Program-made: the position numbers and the translations under genes
Notes under the pieces: model-generated
What the model was told of the DNA's origin: nothing
Seen by the model: the letters and a program-made list of their open reading frames with translations, nothing else
The model's database searches: none
NCBI GenBank assembly: GCA_020444265.1
Contig: JAHLLH010000005.1
Coordinates: forward strand, 62,001 to 126,000
Length of the DNA: 64,000 nt
Origin: a bacterium
GTDB taxonomy: Bacteria > Electryoneota > Electryoneia > Electryoneales > Electryoneaceae
Direction of reading: 5' to 3'
Shown here: piece by piece, positions 26,052 to 33,002 of the stretch
How the letters are laid out: every line of letters begins with the position of its first letter
How positions within the stretch are numbered: position 1 is the stretch's first letter

Positions 26052-27308
26052 ATGAAGCGAGGGTGTGAACGGTCCATGGCCCTGGTCCTGGCAGCAGTCC
26101 TGCTGCTCGGGTTGGCGGTCTCCCCCGCACACGCCGGCATCCGCCTGATGGGTTCCGTTGGCGCGAATGGTTACGCGTACAACGATGCCCAGAACGAGAA
26201 CCATTTCTGGCTTCAGCAGAGCACACGTCTCTCGCTCTACCAGACTGGTGGTCCCCTGTCGGTCCATTTCTCCGGCGGGTATCTCGGCGACAATGCGGAC
26301 GATTTTTCCACTTCCGGTGAAGCTCGTTTTTACAAAGGGTACATCCAGTACAGCAAGCTGGGGTCGGCCCTGACCGGACGTGCCGGGCGCTTTTTCCTGT
26401 ATGATGGTGTGGCCCTGGGTGTACTCGATGGTGCCCAGGTTGGCTACCGGATCAACCGGATGATCGGGGTGAAGCTTTTTGCTGGCCTGATGGGTCCAAT
26501 GAATCGTTTGTTTGAGTTCGAGGATCCAGCCAAAGCGATGAGCTTCGGCGGTCGCATTGACATCTCCCCGGCAAATTGCCTGATTGCCGACAAGGGCAGG
26601 ATGGCTGTCTCCTTCACCTCGCAGCAACGTGAAGAGATCGGCCTGACCCGTCAGTTGGTCGGGCTGCACACGTACCACACATGGATGACAGGCGCGAGCT
26701 GGTTCAACACCGTCCACCTTCGTCCCGGCGGCACGATGCTGCGCAAATGGATGAGCCGTGCACGTTATCTGACGCACGACTGGAACACCCTTGCGGAACT
26801 AGGCATCTACACACCGAACGTTGCCGACGAATCCTGGTTCAATGGCTTCAGCACCAGCACAAGCATCCGTCTCCGTTTCGCGGTGGACAGAATGCTGGTC
26901 GCTGAGCGCTGGGGTGTTGGCCTTGAAGGCGCCTATCTGACCGCTGGTGGCAAGGGCGGGTATCGGGCAGGTCCAGTGGTTACTACCCCGGTTGGCCAGG
27001 TCGGTTACCGGATGAGTGGTGGCGACCGTGCCATCAGCTCTGGCCCCTGGGTCAGCCTGAGATATGCCCCGATGCACGGGGTCGAGATGTATGCTTACGG
27101 TCAGATGGTCTCCTACGAGTGGGATGCCTTCGACATTGAGAACGACGAGTTGACGATGGTCCATGCAGGCCTGCGTTACACTCCGGCCCAGCTGCCGTCG
27201 GTCACCCTGTCAGGCGAGTACCAGATCTACCAGACGCCTCAGTTTGACAACGACCGCCGTGGTCTTGGCGGTCTTACATGGCGTTTTGATACGGGGAGGA
27301 CACGGTGA
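26052..27308 (+). CDS. Outer-membrane beta-barrel (porin-like), likely porin-cytochrome partner
   Basis: 418 residues. The signal peptide ends at AHAG (about residue 29) and AAGGAGGGAGT precedes the ATG. The mature protein alternates polar and aromatic residues in many short strands (for example GRAGRFFLYDG, VSLRYAPMHG) and ends LGGLTWRFDTG, close to a barrel-type terminus. It contains no haem motif. In porin-cytochrome conduits a barrel of this kind surrounds multiheme cytochromes and lets electrons cross the outer membrane. The next gene, a 12-haem cytochrome, starts on its stop codon (TGATG), which ties the two together. No sequence family is recognised. Confidence 0.75.
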   Translation: MKRGCERSMALVLAAVLLLGLAVSPAHAGIRLMGSVGANGYAYNDAQNENHFWLQQSTRLSLYQTGGPLSVHFSGGYLGDNADDFSTSGEARFYKGYIQYSKLGSALTGRAGRFFLYDGVALGVLDGAQVGYRINRMIGVKLFAGLMGPMNRLFEFEDPAKAMSFGGRIDISPANCLIADKGRMAVSFTSQQREEIGLTRQLVGLHTYHTWMTGASWFNTVHLRPGGTMLRKWMSRARYLTHDWNTLAELGIYTPNVADESWFNGFSTSTSIRLRFAVDRMLVAERWGVGLEGAYLTAGGKGGYRAGPVVTTPVGQVGYRMSGGDRAISSGPWVSLRYAPMHGVEMYAYGQMVSYEWDAFDIENDELTMVHAGLRYTPAQLPSVTLSGEYQIYQTPQFDNDRRGLGGLTWRFDTGRTR

Positions 27309-28186
27309 TGAACCGGAACTATTCCCTTCTCCTGATTGTTCTGCTTGTCCTGGCCGCCACGCTCGGCTTCAGCAAGCCAGAACAGAAAACAACCCTTCAT
27401 TTTGATCATGGGTTGCACGTCGCAGACATGGAAATGGGTTGCACCGACTGTCACGATGGCATCCGCTCTCTGGGTGTTGGTGAACGTGCCATGCCGGATC
27501 ATGATGTCTGCTCCATGTGCCATGTGGAAGTCGATGATTTTGACGCCTGCGGCACTTGCCATGTCGATCCTGATAATCCAGTAGCCTGGCCTGGGGTGCA
27601 CGGGATGTACGAGGGCTTTGCCCACAACATCCACAACGAAGCCAAGGTCAACTGCGACCAGTGCCACGGTACCATCACTGAGATGGGTCAGGAACCGTCG
27701 ATGATCGCGATGAACGACTGCCAGAGCTGCCACATGGTGCAGAATGCCTCGCTGGAATGTGGCATCTGCCACCAGGGTGAAAGCCCGCAGCCGTGGGATC
27801 ACAAGCTGGCCAGCTGGCATGGTGACCATGGTCTTGAAGCGAGTTTCGGCACAGCGGACTGCGCAAGCTGCCACACCCAGGCAACCTGCGACGAATGCCA
27901 CCAGGGCGAGCTGCTCGATGGTAAGCCCCACCCGGCAGGATGGGAGTTCAACCACTTTGTCGAAGCCTCCATGGGTTCCGACTGCCTCGTTTGCCACGAG
28001 ACACGCAGCTACTGCACCGACTGCCACCGTGCGATGGCACCCCTGCCCCATCCTTTGGGCCCAGGCTATGCCAACTTCAACGATGGTGGGGATCATGTAG
28101 ATGAAGCACGGGCGTTTGGTGAGACCTGCCTCTCCTGCCATGATGTTGGCGGAGACGATCCCACCTGCGCACGCTGCCACGAGTAA
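27308..28186 (+). CDS. Twelve-haem periplasmic c-type cytochrome
   Basis: 292 residues from the ATG overlapping the porin stop. The signal peptide (about 5-21) ends near LGFSKPE, with no lipobox. Twelve CXXCH sites occur in under 270 residues, about one haem per 22 residues, so the protein is nearly all haem-binding: CTDCH, CSMCH, CGTCH, CDQCH, CQSCH, CGICH, CASCH, CDECH, CLVCH, CTDCH, CLSCH, CARCH. The opening THLHFDHG-like region and paired sites resemble cytochrome c7/c3-type repeats. By position it is the best candidate for the cytochrome inside or beneath the barrel. Confidence 0.93.
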   Translation: MNRNYSLLLIVLLVLAATLGFSKPEQKTTLHFDHGLHVADMEMGCTDCHDGIRSLGVGERAMPDHDVCSMCHVEVDDFDACGTCHVDPDNPVAWPGVHGMYEGFAHNIHNEAKVNCDQCHGTITEMGQEPSMIAMNDCQSCHMVQNASLECGICHQGESPQPWDHKLASWHGDHGLEASFGTADCASCHTQATCDECHQGELLDGKPHPAGWEFNHFVEASMGSDCLVCHETRSYCTDCHRAMAPLPHPLGPGYANFNDGGDHVDEARAFGETCLSCHDVGGDDPTCARCHE

Positions 28187-28196
28187 GGAGGGTGAG

Positions 28197-29198
28197 ATGA
28201 AGATGACAGGACTGATTCTTCGGAGCGGAACGCTCGCCCTGATGTTGGGCCTGCTGGTGCTGTTCACCGCAGGTTGTGGCAGCGAGACCAATCCGGACTA
28301 TGTTGAGCCCGATGGCGACTACCATGCCTTCGGCGACCTTGAGAACCACGGTAGTTACCTCGTCGAGAATGAGTACGACTTCTCGGAGTGTGTTACCTGC
28401 CACGGGACAACGGCAAACGGTGTGACACGGTTAAACGGTCAAGCCTCCGGCGTGAATGGGACATCGGTTCGTTCCTGCTACCGTTGCCACAACGGAGAAA
28501 GCCATCAGGTTCTTTTCACGACTGCGATGGAGCACACCCAGACGGTCCGTGAGAGCGGCTGGAGCTTTGAGGAGTGCATCGTCTGCCACTCAACAACTCC
28601 GGTCACTGGTGGAGTCAGCTTCGGCGGATCCTGCAGCAGCACAGAGTGCCATGCGGGAGACGCAGGCGGCCCGAATTCCTGCAACACCTGCCATGGAGAT
28701 TTCATGGCCGATCCGACCGATCAAGCTGGTTGGGCACCACCGGAAGGGATCTGGGCAGAAGGGGTGAACGATCCCGGTATCGGTGTTCACCAGGCTCACC
28801 TGAACCCTCAATCCGGTTGGTTTGAACCGGTCGCATGCGCAACCTGCCACATTGTACCCAGCAGTTTGGGTTCAAACGGTCATATTGACTCGGAAACTCC
28901 GAACAGTGCAGAAGTTATTCTCCGAGGGCTTGCACGAAATGGAAGTGGATTTGCCCAGTATAATGAGGCAAATGCTACTTGCTCTTCGGTATATTGCCAC
29001 GGAGACGCGACTCCTGTCTGGACGGATCACAGCGGTGCATCACGTGCGTGCGGCAGTTGCCACGGGATTCCCCCGGCAGCTCCCCATCCTCAGGGTGGTT
29101 CCTGCGCGGATTGTCACAGTGAAGTGATTGACGCTTCCATGACCATCATCGCACCGGCACTGCACATGAATGGTGAAGTGGACGTTCAAATTCCATAG
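28197..29198 (+). CDS. Lipoprotein cytochrome with seven CXXCH and two CX4CH haem sites
   Basis: 333 residues from the ATG at 28197 behind AAGGAGGGTGAG. The signal peptide ends in FTAGC, a good lipobox. Seven CXXCH motifs (CVTCH, CYRCH, CIVCH, CNTCH, CATCH, CGSCH, CADCH) and two CX4CH motifs (CSSTECH and CSSVYCH) are present. The mix of CX4CH and CXXCH with the surrounding HSGASRACGSCHGIPP pattern matches the Geobacter CxxxxCH...CXXCH domain found in outer-surface cytochromes. It begins 10 bases after the 12-haem gene. It is likely the lipid-anchored exit cytochrome of the conduit. Confidence 0.9.
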   Translation: MKMTGLILRSGTLALMLGLLVLFTAGCGSETNPDYVEPDGDYHAFGDLENHGSYLVENEYDFSECVTCHGTTANGVTRLNGQASGVNGTSVRSCYRCHNGESHQVLFTTAMEHTQTVRESGWSFEECIVCHSTTPVTGGVSFGGSCSSTECHAGDAGGPNSCNTCHGDFMADPTDQAGWAPPEGIWAEGVNDPGIGVHQAHLNPQSGWFEPVACATCHIVPSSLGSNGHIDSETPNSAEVILRGLARNGSGFAQYNEANATCSSVYCHGDATPVWTDHSGASRACGSCHGIPPAAPHPQGGSCADCHSEVIDASMTIIAPALHMNGEVDVQIP

Positions 29199-29239
29199 GG
29201 ATTGATTCATAAAGAACCATGACGAAGGAGGTTTCACGT

Positions 29240-29770
29240 ATGCGTCGTATCGTCTTGTTCAGCATCATGCTCCTGCTTGTCGCAGCAGGCGCAACCTACG
29301 CCCAGGACAACGAGTTTGTCGGCACGAAGCGTTGTGCGATGTGCCACAAAGCCGAAAAGGGCAACATGATTTTTGAGAAGTGGCAGGAAGGCCCGCACGC
29401 CAAAGCATTCGCAACCCTCGCTTCAGAAGAAGCCGCCAAGGTCTATGCCGACCTCGGCAAGAGCGGCAATCCGCAGGAAGATGCCGACTGCCTGAAGTGC
29501 CATACCACAGGCCACGGCATGGACGCTGCGCTGACAGCGAAGATCAGCCCGGAAGATGGCGTGAGCTGTGAACAGTGCCACGGTGCTGGTGGAGCATACT
29601 GGAAGAAGAACATCATGGAAGATCGTGATGCGTCGATTGCCAACGGTATGGTCGCCGATCCGGGTGCCAACTGCACCAGTTGCCACAACGAAGAGAGCCC
29701 GACCTATAAGGCTTTCAATTTTGAAGAGTTCTGGCCGCAGATCGAGCACTCCAGCGCCGCAGGCGAATAA
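29240..29770 (+). CDS. Tetrahaem cytochrome of the c554 type
   Basis: 176 residues from the ATG at 29240, which has AAGGAGG at ideal spacing; a start 21 bases upstream is less likely. The cleaved signal peptide ends at ATYAQ. Four sites: CAMCH, CLKCH, CEQCH, CTSCH. The opening FVGTKRCAMCHKAE and WQEGPHAKAF, with the long gap between haems one and two, match the cytochrome c554 family of soluble periplasmic carriers. It is the last gene of the porin unit and precedes a terminator. Confidence 0.9.
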   Translation: MRRIVLFSIMLLLVAAGATYAQDNEFVGTKRCAMCHKAEKGNMIFEKWQEGPHAKAFATLASEEAAKVYADLGKSGNPQEDADCLKCHTTGHGMDAALTAKISPEDGVSCEQCHGAGGAYWKKNIMEDRDASIANGMVADPGANCTSCHNEESPTYKAFNFEEFWPQIEHSSAAGE

Positions 29771-29794
29771 CCCTGCTAAAGCATTGATTTCATT

Positions 29795-29820
29795 AGCCCT
29801 CCGTTTTCACGGGGGGCTTT
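29795..29820 (+). terminator. Rho-independent terminator
   Basis: AGCCCTCCG and CGGGGGGCT pair (one G-T) around TTTTCA and are followed by TTT. It closes the porin-cytochrome unit. Confidence 0.75.
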
Positions 29821-29941
29821 CTAATATCTATCTTTGCACTATTATTCACATTAGAATGCTGTTAGTATGTTCGTATTTTCACAATTAATCTCCTTTCTAT
29901 AAGCAGAGTTAGCGGAACAATTTTCGCGTTCCCCGGGAGCT

Positions 29942-29955
29942 TTAGGCTCCCCGAA
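29942..29955 (+). promoter_or_regulatory. Cytochrome-locus operator, copy C
   Basis: TTAGGCTCCCCGAA, 11 identical leading bases with the copy at 32693, and the same 4-base distance to the -35 hexamer. Confidence 0.6.
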
Positions 29956-29959
29956 TCCC

Positions 29960-29989
29960 TTGTACTCGGTTGTGTAGGTATTGTAAGAT
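29960..29989 (+). promoter_or_regulatory. Promoter of the UGA-containing cytochrome and rhodanese unit
   Basis: TTGTAC (29960-29965), 18 bases, TAAGAT (29984-29989). The layout is identical to the promoter at 32711-32740. The leader to 30143 is about 145 bases, with no ORF seen in it. Confidence 0.55.
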
Positions 29990-30142
29990 ATTGTCGGTGA
30001 GTCGTACGGGGTTTCTCCATCCTCTTCATTCCCCTCTTCCACCAGATTCATGTGAAGAATCACGCGAAGCAGATCCCGGCAGAACACCTGCCCTGCTTGG
30101 TCGCTTGATCTGCATTGTGAAGCTTTGCGCAAGGAGAAAGAT

Positions 30143-31501
30143 ATGCCAACGTCTTGGACCGCGAGGACCATCCTGCTCGTTTCCATTGCTGCCCTGCTGG
30201 CGATTCTGGCCGGTTGTGCGAACGACAACGAGTTGATTTCAGATGTCCCTGGCGCTGGGACTGAACAACTGAACGGTTGCATCGGCTGCCATACCGATGA
30301 AGCCATGTTGCAGGCCACTGCGGATCCCGTCGACGAGCCACCGCCGTCGTCGGGCGAGGGTTGAGGCGGCGAAGTCCCCCAGCTGGAAGCTTGGGAAAAA
30401 GTCTTGATCGCTGGTAATGGTGGGGATGCCTTTTTCGAGTCCCGTCACGGTTCCATCTCTTGTGTCGCCTGCCATGGCGGTACGGACGGGGTCAACGACA
30501 AGGTTACCGCACACGAAGGGATCGTTGCTGATCCGACCCAGCAGGCGGCAGAATCCTGCGGCGGATGCCACGCACAGATTGTGGCCAACTTCCCGACAAG
30601 CCTGCATGCGAACTTTAATGGTTACAAAACGCTCTTTGAAGAACGTTCCGGCATTGCTTTCGAGAACCACCCTGAGATCGAAGAAGAATTCGCCGGGGAG
30701 TGCGGAAAGTGCCATGTGACCTGTGGTCAGTGCCATGTCAGCCGGCCTGTTGCAGTCAAAGGTGGGCTGGTCCGTGGTCACGAGTTCCTCTCGACTCCGT
30801 CCCAGAGTGACAACTGCACCGCCTGCCACGGTAGCCGTGTTGGGGAAGAATACACCGGGTCGCGTGAAGGATACGCTGCTGATGTGCATTACATCCCGAA
30901 CACGATGCGTTGCAATGAGTGCCACACGGGCGCTGAGATGCACGGTGATGGCATGGTCTATGGCACACGCTACGAGTCGAACCTGATGCCGCGCTGTGAA
31001 GATTGCCACAGCGGTACAGAGACCGAAACGGCAAACAACTTCCACAATCAGCACTGGGGCGAGCTCTCTTGCCAGGTCTGCCACTCGCAGGACTACAAGA
31101 ACTGCAACAAGTGCCATGTAGGCGGAACCGGTATTCGTGAGCCCTCTTACCTCAGTTTCAAGATCGGAAAGAACCCGATCCCGGGGGAACGTGAGTATGA
31201 GTATGTCACCTTGCGTCACATACCCATTGCCCCCGATACATACGAGCCTTGGGGAATTGGCGACCTGACGAACTACGAGGCACTACCAAGCTGGAAGTAC
31301 GCAAGCCCGCACAACATCCGTCTGCTGACAAATCGTACCAGCGAGGATGGTGAAACCGCGAGCTGCGGACCCTGTCACAACTCGCCGGACGAGGGCGGTT
31401 TCTTCCTTCGTCAGGCGGATCTCGACACCATGAGTGTCCGTGAAGCGGCTGCAAACGCAGCCCTGATTGTCCCGGATGGCCCCCCACCTTGGGGTAGATG
31501 A
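30143..31501 (+). CDS. Eleven-haem lipoprotein cytochrome with in-frame UGA (candidate selenoprotein)
   Basis: A 452-residue product if UGA at 30362-30364 is read as an amino acid (residue 74). AAGGAGAAAG precedes the ATG, and the signal peptide ends in the lipobox LAGC. The first haem site CIGCH is before the UGA; ten more follow in the same frame: CVACH, CGGCH, CGKCH, CGQCH, CTACH, CNECH, CEDCH, CQVCH, CNKCH, CGPCH. The residue context is SGEG-(UGA)-GGEV. No ribosome site precedes the next possible start (TTG 30404), which argues against two genes. A SECIS-like hairpin starts 10 bases after the UGA. The alternatives are a recent nonsense mutation or a sequence error. It is the first gene of a unit with the rhodanese lipoprotein. 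Confidence 0.75.
30375..30396 (+). promoter_or_regulatory. Candidate bacterial SECIS hairpin
   Basis: TCCC (30375-30378) pairs with GGGA (30393-30396). After a CC/T internal loop, AGCT (30381-30384) pairs with AGCT (30388-30391), leaving the apical loop GGA. The loop begins 20 bases after the UGA and starts with G. Bacterial SECIS models ask for an apical loop about 16-37 bases downstream with a G near its start. Confidence 0.45.
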
Positions 31502-31574
31502 TAAGCAGGTAAAACGATAGGGTAGGATCGATCCGTCCCCGCATGGACCGGTCGAACACAAAGGAGTGCGCAAC

Positions 31575-32537
31575 ATGATGAAGTACAGCAAGCTTTTAGC
31601 CTGGATGCTGGTGATGATCCTCGCGTTTGGTGTGGTTGGTTGCTCGGACGATGATGATGATGATACGACAGGCCCGACAACCACGAACTATTTTGAAGAT
31701 GCAGCAGAAGTCGGCTTCACCTACTTCAACGACTACAGCACCGCGAACATCCCGGCCGCAACCGTCTACGACAACATGCTGAACGATGTTGACATGTTCA
31801 TCATCGACTGGCGTCGTACCGAGGATTACAACGCTGGCCACATTGAAGGCGCTGTCGATTGGGCAGCCCCGGACCTCGTTGACAACATGGATCAGCTTCC
31901 GACTGACATGCTGATTGTCAACGTCTGCTACAGCGGCCAGACCGCTTCACAGGTCACCTCCGCCATGCACCTGATGGGCTACGACAACGCCCGTAATATG
32001 CTGTTCGGAATGTGCGGCTGGGTCGCTGAAGGTTCCTGGAGCAACCTGACCAGCAATGGCTATGACCTCGAGACCACCAGCAACACCATGACCGAAACCT
32101 TCGACTACCCGGTCGATCTCGATGTGGACGAGGCTGACCTCGATGCAGCTCTTGCCGATGCGATTGATGCCTATTTGACCGCAGGCACGAAGAACAAGAG
32201 CGCGGAAGCTGTCTACAACATGATCGCTGATGGCGAGGATGTTTTTGTCATCAACTACTGGCCTGTCGCGGATTACGAAGCCGGTCATATTCCGGGCGCA
32301 TTCCAGCTGACCCCGAAGAGCTGGGACATGGATGTCCTGGCACAGATCCCGACCGATATGCCCGTCGTGATCTACTGCTACACCGGTCAGACTTCGAGCC
32401 AGGTGACCATGTTCCTCAACACTCTCGGCTACGATGCGTACAGCCTGCTGTTCGGGATGAACTCGATCAACGATACCCACCCGAGCAACCATGGTTACAA
32501 CCCACCGGAGACGGACTACCCGGTCGTTACCGAGTAA
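31575..32537 (+). CDS. Lipoprotein with two rhodanese domains
   Basis: 320 residues from the ATG at 31575, with AAGGAG eight bases upstream. The signal peptide ends in VVGC, followed by a run of Asp (SDDDDDD), a typical flexible lipoprotein linker. Two rhodanese-like domains (about 55-165 and 195-310) both keep an active-site Cys loop: NVCYSGQTAS and IYCYTGQTSS. Rhodaneses carry sulfur or selenium as persulfide or perselenide. A rhodanese lipoprotein beside porin and multiheme cytochrome genes recalls ExtH of the Geobacter ext clusters, although ExtH-level homology cannot be judged here. It is the second gene of the unit with the UGA-containing cytochrome, followed by a terminator. Confidence 0.9.
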   Translation: MMKYSKLLAWMLVMILAFGVVGCSDDDDDDTTGPTTTNYFEDAAEVGFTYFNDYSTANIPAATVYDNMLNDVDMFIIDWRRTEDYNAGHIEGAVDWAAPDLVDNMDQLPTDMLIVNVCYSGQTASQVTSAMHLMGYDNARNMLFGMCGWVAEGSWSNLTSNGYDLETTSNTMTETFDYPVDLDVDEADLDAALADAIDAYLTAGTKNKSAEAVYNMIADGEDVFVINYWPVADYEAGHIPGAFQLTPKSWDMDVLAQIPTDMPVVIYCYTGQTSSQVTMFLNTLGYDAYSLLFGMNSINDTHPSNHGYNPPETDYPVVTE

Positions 32538-32560
32538 TCCATCCATGTTTCGATCTTCCA

Positions 32561-32590
32561 CCGCCCGGCATCTGCCGGGCGGTTTTATTT
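32561..32590 (+). terminator. Rho-independent terminator
   Basis: CCGCCCGGCA (32561-32570) pairs perfectly with TGCCGGGCGG (32573-32582), followed by TTTTATTT. Confidence 0.93.
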
Positions 32591-32692
32591 TGCTAAGTGT
32601 AACTCTTTTCACAATTAGATGTACCCCTCCCCCTCGATGCAACCAGAGTAAGTCAACCCTAAACATACAAGATTTCAAAAGATTAGGTCGAA

Positions 32693-32706
32693 TTAGGCTC
32701 CCCAAA
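32693..32706 (+). promoter_or_regulatory. Cytochrome-locus operator, copy D
   Basis: TTAGGCTCCCCAAA, nearly identical to copy C, 4 bases before the -35 hexamer. Confidence 0.6.
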
Positions 32707-32710
32707 AATC

Positions 32711-32740
32711 TTGCACCTTATAGTGCAATCTTGCTAAGAT
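32711..32740 (+). promoter_or_regulatory. Promoter of the 19-haem cytochrome gene
   Basis: TTGCAC (32711-32716), 18 bases, TAAGAT (32735-32740). The leader to 33003 is unusually long, about 255 bases. Confidence 0.55.
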
Positions 32741-32902
32741 TCCACTGAAGCGATGGGGACTTTTAGCCGCAGCAACGGTTGATCGCTCAAATCGTTTCAA
32801 CCTGTTGAAATAACAGATACCTATGTACTGTCGTTGAACCTTTTTGGTTGCTCTTTTGCACTCCGTGCTGAATGATGCCCCCCATCATTTGGCACTCCCT
32901 GC

Positions 32903-32943
32903 CGACAAGGGGTGCGGTGGCTGCCCCCACCGTACCCCTGTCG
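32903..32943 (+). promoter_or_regulatory. Long stable hairpin in the leader of the 19-haem cytochrome mRNA
   Basis: CGACAAGGGGTGCGGTGG (32903-32920) pairs with CCACCGTACCCCTGTCG (32927-32943), with one bulged A and one G-U pair around the loop CTGCCC. AGCTTTTGG follows. It lies 60 bases before the start codon and could be an attenuator or an mRNA stabiliser. Confidence 0.6.
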
Positions 32944-33002
32944 AGCTTTTGGATTGGATACTCGGGAAGCTGTCGCATCGCGACTTTAAGGCGGGTCTCA
33001 CC

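Noticed and set aside
26052-27308. Naming the barrel as ExtI or another known conduit porin
   Set aside because: Barrel sequences diverge too far to assign without a search; only the role is suggested by position.
30404-31501. Independent cytochrome gene starting at TTG 30404
   Set aside because: No ribosome site or signal peptide, and the frame continues upstream through a single UGA to a good lipoprotein start.
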